Below, one piece after another: positions 41,779 to 54,000 of a DNA stretch of 64,000 nt. The first letter of the stretch is position 1; every line of letters starts with the position of its first letter. The translations under genes and the position numbers were made by a program. The notes beneath the pieces were generated by a model. It searched no databases. It was not told the origin of the DNA and worked only from the letters and a program-made list of their open reading frames with translations. Source of the DNA: Cichorium intybus (taxonomy: Eukaryota > Streptophyta > Magnoliopsida > Asterales > Asteraceae); assembly GCA_023525715.1 (NCBI GenBank), contig CM042009.1, positions 128,208,145-128,272,144 on the forward strand. The letters run 5' to 3'.

Positions 41779-42885
41779 TCAAGCTGGAGGGTATGGTAAT
41801 AGACCCAGATTGAGAGAAGCTTCACGATGCTTTACACCATTTAATGGCTTGGTTAAGACATCTGCAAATTGTTTATCCGTTGAAACAAATAATAAGGAAA
41901 TGAGTCCAGCTTGAAGTTTTTCACGGACGAAATGACAATCTAACTCGATATGTTTAGTGCGTTCATGATAAACTGGGTTTTTAGCGATGTATATAGCAGC
42001 TTGATTGTCGCATTTCAAAGGAATAGGGTTAATACCAGAAATTTGAAATTCATTAAACAGTCTACTTAGCCATGTTAACTCAGAGCAAACGCGTCTCATA
42101 GACCTGTATTCAGCCTCGGCTGAAGATAAGGACACAATATGCTGTTTCTTCGATTTCCATGCAATTGGACAACCTCCAAATAAGATGAAGTAACCACTAA
42201 CTGATTTCCTAGTTAAGGGACAAGCTGCCCAGTCAGAATCACAGTAAGCCTCCATCTTGAAATCAAGTTTATTATTGAAAAATAAACCTTGATTAATGGT
42301 TCCTTTGAGATATCGAAGAGCATGAAGACCAGCTTGATAACGAGCTTCAGTTGGATTTTGATTGAATTGGCTCAAAAATTGAACCGTGAAAGATAAATCC
42401 GGTCTTGTATGAAGAAGAAAATTCAGCTTGCCAATCATCTGTCTGTAGGAAGTAGGATCTGAGAGAGGCTTACTCGTATCATTGAATAAGGAAGAAACAT
42501 TAGTAAGAGGAGCAGTAACAGATGAGGAATCATGAAGGGAGTATAAATCAAGAAGCTCCCTTATGTATTTTTGCTGATGAATAATGATGCCATTAGAGAC
42601 ATGATTGAATTCAAGACCAAGAAAATAATTGATAATGCCTAAATCTTTAATCTTGAAGCATTCATCCAAAAAGATTTTTAAATCAGTGATTTCTTGATCA
42701 TCATCGCCAGTAACAAGTATATCATCTACATAAACGGCTACAATAACAACATGACCATGTTGTTTCTTTAAAAACAGTGAATGATCATTAGAGGAGTGAG
42801 AGTAACCCTTAACTTGTAAAGCTTCTGACAATTTGGCATACCACTGTCTACTGGCCTGTTTAAGTCCATATAAAGACTTCTTAAG
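41779..42885 (-). pseudogene. copia-3 polyprotein, C-terminal part: end of RT and RNase H
   Basis: The copia-3 frame resumes right after the gypsy insertion with KKSLYGLKQASRQWY and carries the RT catalytic motif YVDDILVTGDDD and RNase H motifs SAEAEYRSM and HERTKHIELDCHFV. It ends at a normal stop (41779). The upstream part of the protein is at 51077-54421, 8.2 kb away, so this part has no start of its own; the ATG at 42918 lies inside the gypsy LTR. Confidence 0.95.
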
Positions 42886-43257
42886 TGTAACACCCGACTT
42901 ATTAACAAAACACCCCAAAAAATTTTCATTTTACATACCAAATTATTTTACAATAAAAACTATAAGTAGGGGGTATTAGTTAACAAAATACGAGTACAAG
43001 TGTATCACGATGTACAATACATAAATATTATACATTCTTCAAGCCGGGTATTACTTCAACGCTCAGTCCTCAGTCACGAACTTTATCTTTTCCCTTAGCA
43101 GGGTCACGCTCACCTGCAGGGACATATCAAACAAAACGTGAGCTATAAAGCTCAATGAGTAATCAAGCAAACAGATAAGCATATACAAGAGAATAACAAC
43201 AATTAATCTCTTAAACAATTTCTGTCCCAAGAGTCATGGTCATCACTGACTGTACCG

Positions 43258-43475
43258 TAATCATAGCCATAAAGGCCGCACCTAATATCATAGCCCGAAG
43301 GCCGCACCAAATCATAGCCCTAAGGCCGCATCGGAGACATAGCCCGAAGGCCGCACCGGAGTCATAGCCAACAAGGCCGCATCGGAGACATAGCCAACAA
43401 GGCCGCACCGAAGTCATAGCCAACAAGGCCGTACCATTTAATATCAAAGATAGTAATCTTAGCCAACAAGGCTGC
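43258..43475 (-). repeat. LTR minisatellite, GGCCGCACC...CATAGCC units
   Basis: About nine units of CATAGCCaaCAAGGCCGCACCG with variation; the same array is in the other LTR at about 49768-49985. Confidence 0.9.
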
Positions 43476-44255
43476 ACCAATATATCATACTAGATATAAT
43501 CAAGATTACTCACCTGAAGGTTTGCTACAACTAGCGTTTGTTGTTTCTTGCCTTGAAATGAAATCCGTAGGATTTTGTCCCGTACCTATAATTCCATTCA
43601 TTTCACAATGATTATAGGTTAATATACCATTTCAGTTGGTTCTAACGCACAAGGGTCTAATATAATACTAATCCCAAGCATTAATCATTGGTATAAAAAT
43701 TTAATACACTTCCCGAAATACGCGTATTCTACTACAGTACTTCCGGGAGGTCGTATTCGTATTCCGATAATTTTCCATGAAGTTTCACAACATATTAGAC
43801 CTATGTTTAAAATTTCAGGTCAATCGGATAAGCCTAGCATCAAAATCAAATACAACTTCTTCTTCAACAATTCCCTGCACCTACACAACCATATACATAT
43901 CAAATAGAGGTGAATATCCTATTTTTTTCACCATCAAAGCTTCAAGCTTGCTCTCTTCGGTTAATACTCAAGATCATGAATGTTTTAGAACATCCAAACA
44001 TGTGCTATACACTCAATTTCAAATAATCACAGGTGGTTCTTCAAAACCACTCAAACCCAATCCAAATCAATCAAATCAACCGTTCAAAAGAGCTAAAACT
44101 GAAAACCTTACCTTCAAGAAGTGAAATACCGAAGATTACTTCAATCCACCGAGTTCTAGCCTTCCGATTTGGTTCTAAAGTGTTTGAGAATTATTTTCTA
44201 GGGTTTTCAGCACTTTTCGTTCGAGAAAAATGCCCAAAATGGCTGAAAATCGCGT

Positions 44256-44263
44256 ATTTAAAA
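44256..44263 (-). promoter_or_regulatory. TATA-like box of the gypsy LTR
   Basis: TTTAAATA on the - strand directly after the GC-rich block; conserved at about 50765 in the 5' LTR. Confidence 0.45.
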
Positions 44264-44598
44264 ATGCTGATCTGCGCGTAACCCGACCCTGGTTGCAAAA
44301 CCCGGTCCTGGTTCCTATGCAACACGACCCTGGTTGCAAAACCCGGTCCTGGTTGACGTTGTTGCTGAATTTCCGATTTTTCGTAACTGAAACCCGATCC
44401 GGGTTGGCCAACACGACCCGGGTTACCTGTTTTTAGCGTTTTTCGCACGAAAACTCTATCTTAAAGGTATTATAACCATCCAAACACCTATAACATTATT
44501 TCTTATCGAAATCACATTACGATTAAAATAAAATTACTTACCAGAAATAACGTGGTGTTACAAATTCTCCGCTCCTTTAAGAGATTTCGTCCCCGAAA

Positions 44599-47500
44599 TC
44601 ATACAAAGAGTTGAGGGTATTTCTCCCTCATTTCGCTTTCGGTCTCCCACGTTATGTCGGAACCTCTATGATGTCGCCAAAGCACTTTGACCATACTGAT
44701 TTTCTTGTTTCGCAGCTGTCTTACCTTTCGGTCTAACACCCTCTCGGGTTGTTCCGGATATCTCAACTTGTCATCTACTTCAATTTCAGCAAGAGGTACT
44801 TGTTGAGACTTGTCAAACAAAGTTTTTCTCAAATGGGACACATGAAATACGTCATGTATATTATGAAGTTCATCAGGCAACTCCAATCTATACGCTACGG
44901 CTCCAACTCTTTGGGATATACGGAAAGGTCCAATGAAACGAGGACTCAACTTCCCTTTCTTCCCAAAACGAATTAAGCCTTTCCAAGGGGATACTTTGAG
45001 CATTACCATGTCTCCTACTTGGAATTCTATCGGTTTCACCCGTTTGTCCGCATATTGTTTCTGTCTATTCTGAGCTACCTTCAAATTTTCGCGTATCAGT
45101 TTGATCTTTTCTTCAGTCTGTGCTACAATTTCGGGTCCAGCCAACGGCTTTTCCCCAACTTCAGTCCAGCAGGTCGGAGTACGGCACGGTGCTCCATACA
45201 AGGCTTCATACGGGGCCATCTGAATGCTGGAATGATAGCTGTTATTGTACGCGAATTCCACTAAAGGCAAATGATCTTCCCAGCTTCCACCGAAGTCAAT
45301 GATACAAGTTCTCAGCATGTCTTCCAAAGTCTGGATAGTTCTTTCACTCTGACCATCAGTCTGTGGATGATATGCGGTACTCATAAGTACTTTTGTACCC
45401 AATTGCTCTTGAAGACTCTGCCAAAAATGAGAAGTAAACCTACTATCTCGGTCCGATACTATCGATGCTGGAAGTCCATGCCGACAAATCACTTCATCAA
45501 TGTAGATTTTCGCCAGTTGATCTACTCTGTACTTTTCCTTATATGGTATAAATTGTGCCGATTTGGTCAATCGATCCACAATCACCCATATAGAATCATA
45601 ACCTCGTGGTGTCCGCGGCAACTTCGTCACAAAATCCATGGTAATATGGTCCCATTTCTTCTCTGGAACCGGCAATGGTTGTATTTCCCCATACGGTTTC
45701 TGATGGTTTGACTTAACTTGCAGACAAGTCAAACATCTTTCCACAAATCTTCCAACATCTCTCTTCATTCCAGGCCACCAATACATCGGTTTTAACGTCC
45801 GATACATCTTGGTACTGCCCGGATGAACTGCATAACGACTATAGTGTGCATCTTCTAGAAGCAAATTCCGCGCTTCTCCTTGTTTTGGAACCCATATTCG
45901 ACCTCTGAAGGTCTTCAATTTCTGAGCATTTTCTTCCAGATACTTCAAATATCCAACCATTCTTTCGCTTTTTACATTCTCCGGCTTACACACTTCCTCT
46001 TGTGCCAAACGAATCAATTCTGGTAACCGGCTTACTACCCCCATACACGCGGATGAAACTTTCAGAGGAGCTTCTTTTCTGCTTAGTGCATCTGCTACCA
46101 CATTCGCCTTGCCAGGGTGGTACTGAATTTCACAATCAAAGTCTTTCAACAGATCCATCCACCTTTGCTGTCTCATGCTGAGCTCTTTCTGGTCAAAAAG
46201 ATACTTCAGGCTCTTATGATCAGTGTAAATAACAAACTTTACACCATATAAATAATGTCTCCACAACTTCAATGCTAAGATCACCGCAGCTAATTCCAGA
46301 TCATGGACGGGATACTTCTTTTCGGCATCTTTTAATTGACGGGACGCATAAGCTATGACTCGACCTTTCTGCATTAGAACACACCCAAGGCCGATTCTTG
46401 AAGCATCGCTGTAGATTACATACTCTTCTCCGCTTTGTGGTAGTACTAACACCGGTGGTTCACATAAAGCTTGTTTCAGTTTCTGGAATGCTTCTTGCTG
46501 CTCTTTAGCCCAAGTAAATTTGTCACCTTTCTTAGTCAGCTTGGTCAACGGGACAACTATCGAGGAGAAATTCTCGACAAATCTTCTGTAATAGCCTGCC
46601 AAACCAAGAAAACTTCTTACTTCAGTGGGACTTCTAGGCGGTTCCCATTTCATCACGGCTTCAATCTTTGCTGGGTCTACTTTCACCCCTTCAGCATTGA
46701 TTACATGGCCAAGGAATTGGACTTCTCTTAACCAGAATTCACACTTGGAGAATTTAGCATACAGCTTTTCTCGGCGAAGCAACTCCAATACTTGTCGCAG
46801 GTGCACTTCATGTTCGGTTTGACTTCTTGAATACACCAAGATGTCATCTATAAACACTATCACCGAGGTATCAAGGAACGGTCGGCACACCCGGTTCATA
46901 AGATCCATGAATACGGCGGGAGCATTGGTTAACCCGAAAGGCATCACCAAAAACTCATAGTGACCGTATCGTGTGCGAAAAGCTGTCTTTGGGACATCAG
47001 ATTCCCGTATCTTCAGTTGATGGTAACCCGACCTCAAATCAATTTTTGAAAAGTAGGATGCCCCTTGTAGCTGATCGAATAAGTCATCGATTCGTGGGAG
47101 TGGGTACTTGTTCTTCACCGTGATCTTGTTTAGTTCCCGATAGTCAATACACATGCGCATTGACCCATCTTTCTTCTTGACAAACAAAATAGGGGCTCCC
47201 CAAGGCGATGTACTCGGTCTGATAAAACCCCTGTCTAACAATTCTTCCAGTTGCTTCCGCAGTTCCACCATCTCTGAAGGTGCTAAACGGTATGGAGCTC
47301 GAGCAACAGGAGCAGCTCCCGGAATTAGTTCAATCGTGAACTCAACCTGTCGATCTGGTGGCAACCCTGGAAGTTCATCTGGAAACACATCTGGGAACTC
47401 ATTCACCACATTCACATTTGCTACTCCCACTTTAATCGGTTGAGCTACCGTTACATAAGCCAAATAGGACATCCCTTCTTTACTGACACAGCTTCGGGCT

Positions 47501-49242
47501 TGAGCAAAGGAGATAACTGGCATTCTTAACCGAGGTCGTTCACCTTGAATTTTCATCCATTCTCCTTCCGGTGATAACACTGTAATACTTTTATTTCTGC
47601 AATCCACGTTAGCATAATTCGTTGCTAACCAATCCATTCCCACAATTACACCAAATTCGTTGGTAGTCATCGGCTTTAAATCTATAGGGAAAACGGTCCC
47701 ATAGATTTTAAGCTGACAACCTTCCATATGTTCAGAAACCCAGACATATCGGCCGTCTGCTATAGCTACTTCTAAGCTTTCATCCATCGGGGTTAAAGGT
47801 ACATTCAGGCGAGGCAATAAAGATTCCGATACAAAACAGTGAGTGGCTCCCGGATCAAAAATAACATATACAGGTATGGTATTGAGAGTGAAAATACCTG
47901 TCACCACATCGGTCTTCTCACGGGCTTCTTCCACAGTCATCTGGAAAGCTCGCGAGGCTATCGGTCGCCCCCTGTTCTTCGGCTCTTCTTTCTTCCCGCC
48001 CTGTTCAATCCTGGGTCTATCACTGATCGCTATAGACTTCAACTCGGGACAGTTCAGGCGAAGATGATCCGTAGCTCCACACTGGAAACACCTACGTTCC
48101 GCCCGACAGTTGTAAACATCATGCCCCGGTTTTCCACAATTTCGACAGCTTGTGGATGTAGTGTTGACCCGGCAACTCCCGGAGTGCCATTTTCGACATT
48201 TTTCACACCATTTTCTATCATCTCTTTGACTTTTTCCCTTAGACCCGGATTGCTGTGACTTTTTCTGAGGCGTCCAAACTTGGTCTTCCGCCTTTCGTTT
48301 CGTTTCTATAACTTTCTTTTCATCTTCCTGCCGCTTCAATTCTGTTTCTCTTTCTGTGGCTCGATCCACCACTTGTCGGAAGGTAGTTAGTTTCAACGGT
48401 TGCACAATTTCTCTAATTCGGGTTGTCAACCCCCGAACATACTTGTCGATCTTTCTCTTTTCGGTGTAGATATGGTGTTCCGCAAACCGAGCTTTCTCCA
48501 GAAAGCTAAGAGTATATTCCTGAACAGATCGGGAACCCTGTTCCAAATGCAGGAATTCCTCCTCCAGCTTCTGAATAGCGACTTCCGAGCAGTATTCTTC
48601 ATTAAACTTTGTCTTGAATTGCTCCCAAGGTATCGATTGGGATGAATCAAAATCCAGTGATTTATAGTAAGTTTGCCACCAGTGTAGAGCACCGCTTGTA
48701 AGTTGGTTCGTGGCAAATTCCACTTTATCATCATCCGCATACTTGCTTACTCGGAACACCTTTTCCATATGCATGATCCATTCCATAGCTTTTACTGGAT
48801 CATCTGTCCCCGAGAATTCCTTTGGTTTACAACCAAGGAAGGCTTTATACGTACACCCAACTTTCTTTACTGAGGCTTCCCCACCTTGAGTTTCTTTTAC
48901 TGCCCGGGCACGACTTTCTCCCTGGCTTTCATTTTCTGGCTGCCCGTCATGAACACTTTTTGCAGCCTCTTCAGTAGGATCCGGATTGGCACTCGGATTA
49001 GGATTGCCACTCGGGTTGGGATTATTCGATAATGCAGGCATCATCTGCCTAACCACTTCTTCCACAATGGCTCGTATATCAGGTGGATTTTGTCCCACCG
49101 GTTCCCTCGCTGGTGCTCTTCGCCCAACAGAGCCGCGTGACCTAGCTGGTCCACTTCTTGCAGTTCCACGTGACCTAGCTGGTCCACTTCTTGCAGTTCC
49201 ACGCGAATTTACACCAGTAGGATTGCTTCGTGTATTTCTCAT
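44599..49242 (-). CDS. Ty3/gypsy Gag-Pol polyprotein with chromodomain (1547 aa), intact
   Basis: A single frame. The N-terminus has Arg/Ser/Gly-Pro repeats (GTARSGPARSR twice). The Gag core LGCKPKEFSGTDDPVKAMEW follows from about 130. Zinc knuckles CRNCGKPGHDVYNC and CFQCGATDHLRLNC lie at about 360-400. The protease motif is FDPGATHCFVS, Asp-Pro-Gly where DSG is more usual. RT has CIDYRELNKITVKNKYPLPR and VFIDDILVYS (about 795). RNase H starts near YSDASRIGLG (about 945). Integrase has HPGSTKMYRTL and CLTCLQVK (about 1137-1165) and the catalytic residues in MDFVTKLP, SDRDSRF and GQSERTI. The C-terminus, RVLDRKVRQLRNKKISMVKV to WETESEMREKYP, is chromodomain-like and in chromoviruses helps direct insertion to chromatin. 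Length and openness suggest a functional protein. Confidence 0.97.
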   Translation of the reverse strand: MRNTRSNPTGVNSRGTARSGPARSRGTARSGPARSRGSVGRRAPAREPVGQNPPDIRAIVEEVVRQMMPALSNNPNPSGNPNPSANPDPTEEAAKSVHDGQPENESQGESRARAVKETQGGEASVKKVGCTYKAFLGCKPKEFSGTDDPVKAMEWIMHMEKVFRVSKYADDDKVEFATNQLTSGALHWWQTYYKSLDFDSSQSIPWEQFKTKFNEEYCSEVAIQKLEEEFLHLEQGSRSVQEYTLSFLEKARFAEHHIYTEKRKIDKYVRGLTTRIREIVQPLKLTTFRQVVDRATERETELKRQEDEKKVIETKRKAEDQVWTPQKKSQQSGSKGKSQRDDRKWCEKCRKWHSGSCRVNTTSTSCRNCGKPGHDVYNCRAERRCFQCGATDHLRLNCPELKSIAISDRPRIEQGGKKEEPKNRGRPIASRAFQMTVEEAREKTDVVTGIFTLNTIPVYVIFDPGATHCFVSESLLPRLNVPLTPMDESLEVAIADGRYVWVSEHMEGCQLKIYGTVFPIDLKPMTTNEFGVIVGMDWLATNYANVDCRNKSITVLSPEGEWMKIQGERPRLRMPVISFAQARSCVSKEGMSYLAYVTVAQPIKVGVANVNVVNEFPDVFPDELPGLPPDRQVEFTIELIPGAAPVARAPYRLAPSEMVELRKQLEELLDRGFIRPSTSPWGAPILFVKKKDGSMRMCIDYRELNKITVKNKYPLPRIDDLFDQLQGASYFSKIDLRSGYHQLKIRESDVPKTAFRTRYGHYEFLVMPFGLTNAPAVFMDLMNRVCRPFLDTSVIVFIDDILVYSRSQTEHEVHLRQVLELLRREKLYAKFSKCEFWLREVQFLGHVINAEGVKVDPAKIEAVMKWEPPRSPTEVRSFLGLAGYYRRFVENFSSIVVPLTKLTKKGDKFTWAKEQQEAFQKLKQALCEPPVLVLPQSGEEYVIYSDASRIGLGCVLMQKGRVIAYASRQLKDAEKKYPVHDLELAAVILALKLWRHYLYGVKFVIYTDHKSLKYLFDQKELSMRQQRWMDLLKDFDCEIQYHPGKANVVADALSRKEAPLKVSSACMGVVSRLPELIRLAQEEVCKPENVKSERMVGYLKYLEENAQKLKTFRGRIWVPKQGEARNLLLEDAHYSRYAVHPGSTKMYRTLKPMYWWPGMKRDVGRFVERCLTCLQVKSNHQKPYGEIQPLPVPEKKWDHITMDFVTKLPRTPRGYDSIWVIVDRLTKSAQFIPYKEKYRVDQLAKIYIDEVICRHGLPASIVSDRDSRFTSHFWQSLQEQLGTKVLMSTAYHPQTDGQSERTIQTLEDMLRTCIIDFGGSWEDHLPLVEFAYNNSYHSSIQMAPYEALYGAPCRTPTCWTEVGEKPLAGPEIVAQTEEKIKLIRENLKVAQNRQKQYADKRVKPIEFQVGDMVMLKVSPWKGLIRFGKKGKLSPRFIGPFRISQRVGAVAYRLELPDELHNIHDVFHVSHLRKTLFDKSQQVPLAEIEVDDKLRYPEQPERVLDRKVRQLRNKKISMVKVLWRHHRGSDITWETESEMREKYPQLFV

Positions 49243-49395
49243 ACTTCAAAATGTTAGCAAATCATTAGATTACATATATAATAACAAACTTATATATATC
49301 TAACAGTCCATTCATATGTTCTTCTCTCAAGGTTTAAGTCCAGGAATCTAATCTAAGACACCTAGTTCACTTAAACCACGGCTCTGATACCAACT
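49243..49395 (-). other. Leader of the nested gypsy with PBS
   Basis: 153 bases between the 5' LTR and the ATG. The PBS is at 49380-49395 on the - strand (AGTTGGTATCAGAGCC). Confidence 0.85.
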
Positions 49396-51071
49396 TGTAA
49401 CACCCGACTTATTAACAAAACACCCCAAAAATTTTTCATTTTACATACCAAATTATTTTACAATAAAAACTATAAGTAGGGGTATTAGTTAACAAAATAC
49501 GAGTACAAGTGTATCACGATGTACAATACATAAATATTATACATTCTTCAAGCCGGGTATTACTTCAACGCTCAGTCCTCAGTCACGAACTTTATCTTTT
49601 CCCTTAGCAGGGTCACGCTCACCTGCAGGGAAATATCAAACAAAACGTGAGCTACAAAGCTCAATGAGTAATCAAGCAAACAGATAAGCATATACAAGAG
49701 AATAACAACAATTAATCTCTTAAACAATTTCTGTCCCAAGAGTCATGTTCATCACTGACTGTACCGTAATCATAGCCATAAAGGCCGCACCTAATATCAT
49801 AGCCCGAAGGCCGCACCAAATCATAGCCCTAAGGCCGCATCGGAGACATAGCCCGAAGGCCGCACCGGAGTCATAGCCAACAAGGCCGCATCGGAGACAT
49901 AGCCAACAAGGCCGCACCGAAGTCATAGCCAACAAGGCCGTACCATTTAATATCAAAGATAGTAATCTTAGCCAACAAGGCTGCACCAATATATCATACT
50001 AGATATAATCAAGATTACTCACCTGAAGGTTTGCTACAACTAGCGTTTGTTGTTTCTTGCCTTGAAATGAAATCCGTAGGATTTTGTCCCGTACCTATAA
50101 TTCCATTCATTTCACAATGATTATAGGTTAATATACCATTTCAGTTGGTTCTAACGCACAAGGGTCTAATATAATACTAATCCCAAGCATTAATCATTGG
50201 TATAAAAATTTAATACACTTCCCGAAATACGCGTATTCTACTACAGTACTTCCGGGAGGTCGTATTCGTATTCCGATAATTTTCCATGAAGTTTCACAAC
50301 ATATTAGACCTATGTTTAAAATTTCAGGTCAATCGGATAAGCCTAGCATCAAAATCAAATACAACTTCTTCTTCAACAATTCCCTGCACCTACACAACCA
50401 TATACATATCAAATAGAGGTGAATATCCTATTTTTTTCACCATCAAAGCTTCAAGCTTGCTCTCTTTGGTTAATACTCAAGATCATGAATGTTTTAGAAC
50501 ATCCAAACATGTGCTATACACTCAATTTCAAATAATCACAGGTGGTTCTTCAAAACCACTCAAAACCAATCCAAATCAATCAAATCAACCGTTCAAAAGA
50601 GCTAAAACTGAAAACCTTACCTTCAAGAAGTGAAATACCGAAGATTACTTCAATCCACCGAGTTCTAGCCTTCCGATTTGGTTCTAAAGTGTTTGAGAAT
50701 TATTTTCTAGGGTTTTCAGCACTTTTCGTTCGAGAAAAATGCCCAAAATGGCTGAAAATCGCGTATTTAAAAATGCTGATCTGCGCGTAACCCGACCCTG
50801 GTTGCAAAACCCGGTCCTAGTTCCTATGCAACACGACCCTGGTTTCAAAACCCGGTCCTGGTTGACGTTGTTGCTGAATTTCCGATTTTTCGTAACTGAA
50901 ACCCGATCCGGGTTGGCCAACACGACCCGGGTTACCTGTTTTTAGCGTTTTTCGCACGAAAACTCTATCTTAAAGGTATTATAACCATCCAAACACCTAT
51001 AACATTATTTCTTATCGAAATCACATTACGATTAAAATAAAATTACTTACCAGAAATAACGTGGTGTTACA
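49396..51071 (-). repeat. 5' LTR of the nested gypsy
   Basis: 1676 bp, about 99.5 percent like the 3' LTR by eye; same minisatellite and GC-rich block. Confidence 0.97.
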
Positions 51072-51076
51072 TTAAG

Positions 51077-54000
51077 TCTGCATACAAGAGAAGGAGAATA
51101 AACAGGAAAGCCTGGAGGGACCTTCATATATACTTCTTCATGCAGATCTCCATGAAGAAAAGCATTGTTCACATCCATTTGTTGAATTTTCCAGCCTTTT
51201 TTAACAGCAACAGCAACCATACTTCGAACGGTATTGAATTTGACAACCGGGGAGAAGGTTTCATGGTAATCTATACCTGGTTTTTGGGTAAAACCTTTTG
51301 CAACTAATCTGGCTTTATGCCTTTCAATGGTCCCATCAGTTTTATACTTAACTTTGTATACCCATCTGCAAGAAATGGGTTTCTTTCCCTTTGGTAAAGG
51401 CACAATATCCCATGTCCCATTAGTGACTAGAGCATCTAATTCAGCTTTCATAGCCTTTTCCCATTCAGGTTTACCCTTAGCTTCAAAATAGAAGGCAGGT
51501 TCAGGTTGATAAACACAAACATTAAGAACTGTGGATGAATGACCAGTAAATGTGGTTGAAGGAGGAGATATGCACAGATCAGTAACAGTGTGACTGCAGG
51601 TGTAAGAAGAATTTGTGAACTGGGCAAGATTACAAATATAATCTTCTAAGTAAACAGGTGGTTTAGAGACTCTGCTAGTTTTCCTCACTAATGGTTCAAG
51701 TAGAGGTGAAAGAGAATAATTATGAGATGAAAATGGCTCATTATTTGAAGATGATTGATTAGGTGTAGAAGAATTAGGCAAATGAGAGGAATTATGAGAA
51801 GGAGAATGTTCATAATTCAAGGACTGTTGAATAGATGGTGAATTAGGGATAGAATGGTCATTTGGATTGAAAGATGATAAAGTAGGAGAAGACAAAGGTG
51901 ATGTATTATCGGTATTTTCATGAATATGGACAGGAATAAAAGAATCATCTTGAATTGGTTGTTTAGTAGCTTTGAAATGTAGAGGAAAAGTTTCTTCAAA
52001 AAACTTAACATCTCTTGAAACAAAAAATTGACCTGTAGTGACATTTAATACTTTGTAAGCCTTTTGATTTGAAGGATAGCCAACAAAGACACATGATTGG
52101 GCTTTTTCCATAAACTTGTCCCTCCCAACAAGCTTGGTGTTAACAAAACATAGGCAACCAAAGGACCTTAAATGAGACAAGTCAACTTTAGTATTGTTTA
52201 AGAGTTCAAAAGGTATTTTATTATCAAGAACTGAAGATGGAAGTCTGTTTATTAAGTGTACTGCTGTCCTTACACATTCTCCCCAATATTTTATTCCCAA
52301 ACCAGATTGAAAATACAATGCCCTTGCAACTTCTAGAATATGCTTGTGTTTTCGTTCTACAATTCCATTCTGCTGTGGTGTATACACAACAGATTTTTGG
52401 TGTAATATTCCTTGTGAGTTGAAATATGCAATGCCTTCTTGACTGGATCCTAGTTCATATGCATTATCAGACCTCACAACTTTAACAGTTTTATGATACT
52501 GAGTCTGAATTAATTTGATGAATGCTTTGAGTATGGAGAATGCACAGGCCTTATTGGATAACAGATGTAACCATGTGAATCTGCTGTAATCATCTACAAT
52601 TGTGAGAAAATATTTATATCCATCGTGTGTAGCATGTTTGTAGGGACCCCAAATATCTATGTGAATTAGATCAAATATGTCATTTGATATAGATTTACTG
52701 GTTGGAAAAGGTAATCTATGTTGCTTGGACTGAGCACAGATCAAACAAGGATCAAGTTTAACATTTTGAGTAGAGGGAATTAAAGAAAGAGATTGAAGCT
52801 TTTGTAAACCAACATGACCAAATCTGTTATGCCACAGAAGGGCGTTTGAGTTTGTTACAGATACAAACGACTGTTTATTCATTGAAGGAGTAAAAACAGA
52901 CAAACTGAAAGACAAATTGGATTGAATGTGTCTATGATCTAAAACGTATAGATCATTAATTCTTGAACCAAAGTCCCCAAGAGCAAGCTTACTCCTGAGT
53001 GAAGGGTCCTGCATCATGCACTTTGTATCAGTAAAGAGAAGGAAATTTTGAAGTTGAGAAGTGAGTTTTGAGACAGAAATCAAGTTATACTTGAAAGCAG
53101 GAACGAAAAGAACTCCATGTAAAGTGATAAGATCATGAAGTTTAATGTCTCCATAGAAAGAAACAGTGGAATTATGACCATCAGGTAGCCCAATCAAGTG
53201 AGGCTGGTCAAGTTTAATCAGGAAAGAAAATAAGGACTTATTAGAACACATGTGATCCGTAGCTCCTGTGTCTATAATCCGAGAATAGTGTTCTTCAAGA
53301 AGGTGTGAAGATTTATAAACATTATTGGCAAAACTTTTGAAACAAAAAGGTTTACCTTCTTTGTTCATGGCACCATCAACAATAGAAACATTAGCTTGAC
53401 TGAGAGAAGTAGGAGAGTTCACAGCATTTTGATTCAGCAACTGCATCAAACTCTGATATTGTTCTTGAGAGATACCAGAAGAAGAACTTGAAACATTAGG
53501 ACTTGAATTACCGGTAACATTGTGAACATTATGAACATTCGATTTTGTTTCTTCTTTCTTGTTTTTGGTAAACTTGAAATCAGCAGGAAAGCCGTGAAGT
53601 CTATAGCACTGAGATTTAATGTGTCCAGGTTTCTTACAATGGTTGCATGTGACAGACTTCTTTGAATTAGAATTACTACTTCCAGATGCAACATTCATGG
53701 CGATTGAATCAGCATTAATCAACGAAGGAGCATGAATACCTCTTTGCCTCTCCTCTTGCAGAATGAATGAATGTGCAGTAGCAATGTTAGGTAATGGCTT
53801 CATCATAAGAATCTGTCCACGAATGACCTTATATGACTCATCGAGTCCCATTAGAAGTTGAATCAGTTTTTGGTTTTCAATGTATTTGCTAATTCCTGCT
53901 CCAGCAGCACATGTACACTCAGGAATGCATTGAACCATTCGTAATTCATCCCATATCTTGGTTATCTTCGTAAAATACGTAGAAAAATCATCTGAACCTT

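Larger units (their letters stand above)
42886..44562 (-). repeat. 3' LTR of the nested gypsy
   Basis: 1677 bp. Contains a minisatellite of about 24-base units (43258-43475) and a GC-rich ACCCGACC/CCCGGTCCTGG block (44275-44420) next to a TATA-like TTTAAATA (44256-44263). Confidence 0.97.
42881..51076 (-). mobile_element. Complete Ty3/gypsy chromovirus-type element nested in copia-3
   Basis: The element spans 42886-51071 with TSD TTAAG (42881-42885, 51072-51076). LTRs: 3' at 42886-44562 (1677 bp) and 5' at 49396-51071 (1676 bp), - strand ends TGTAACACC...GGTGTTACA. I counted eight substitutions and small indels between them, roughly 0.5 percent. PBS AGTTGGTATCAGAGCC follows the 5' LTR and PPT CTTAAAGGAGCGGAGAATT precedes the 3' LTR (- strand). 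The pol frame ends in a chromodomain-like segment, suggesting the Tekay/Del lineage. It lies within the copia-3 RT motif LKKSLYGL. Confidence 0.97.

Noticed and set aside
43258..43475. CRISPR-like repeat-spacer array
   Set aside because: Units of about 24 bases with drifting, related 'spacers' are a minisatellite within a plant LTR.
43211..43480. 89-aa ORF on the - strand, repeated at 49720-49989
   Set aside because: It is the translation of the LTR minisatellite, giving a repetitive peptide, not a gene.
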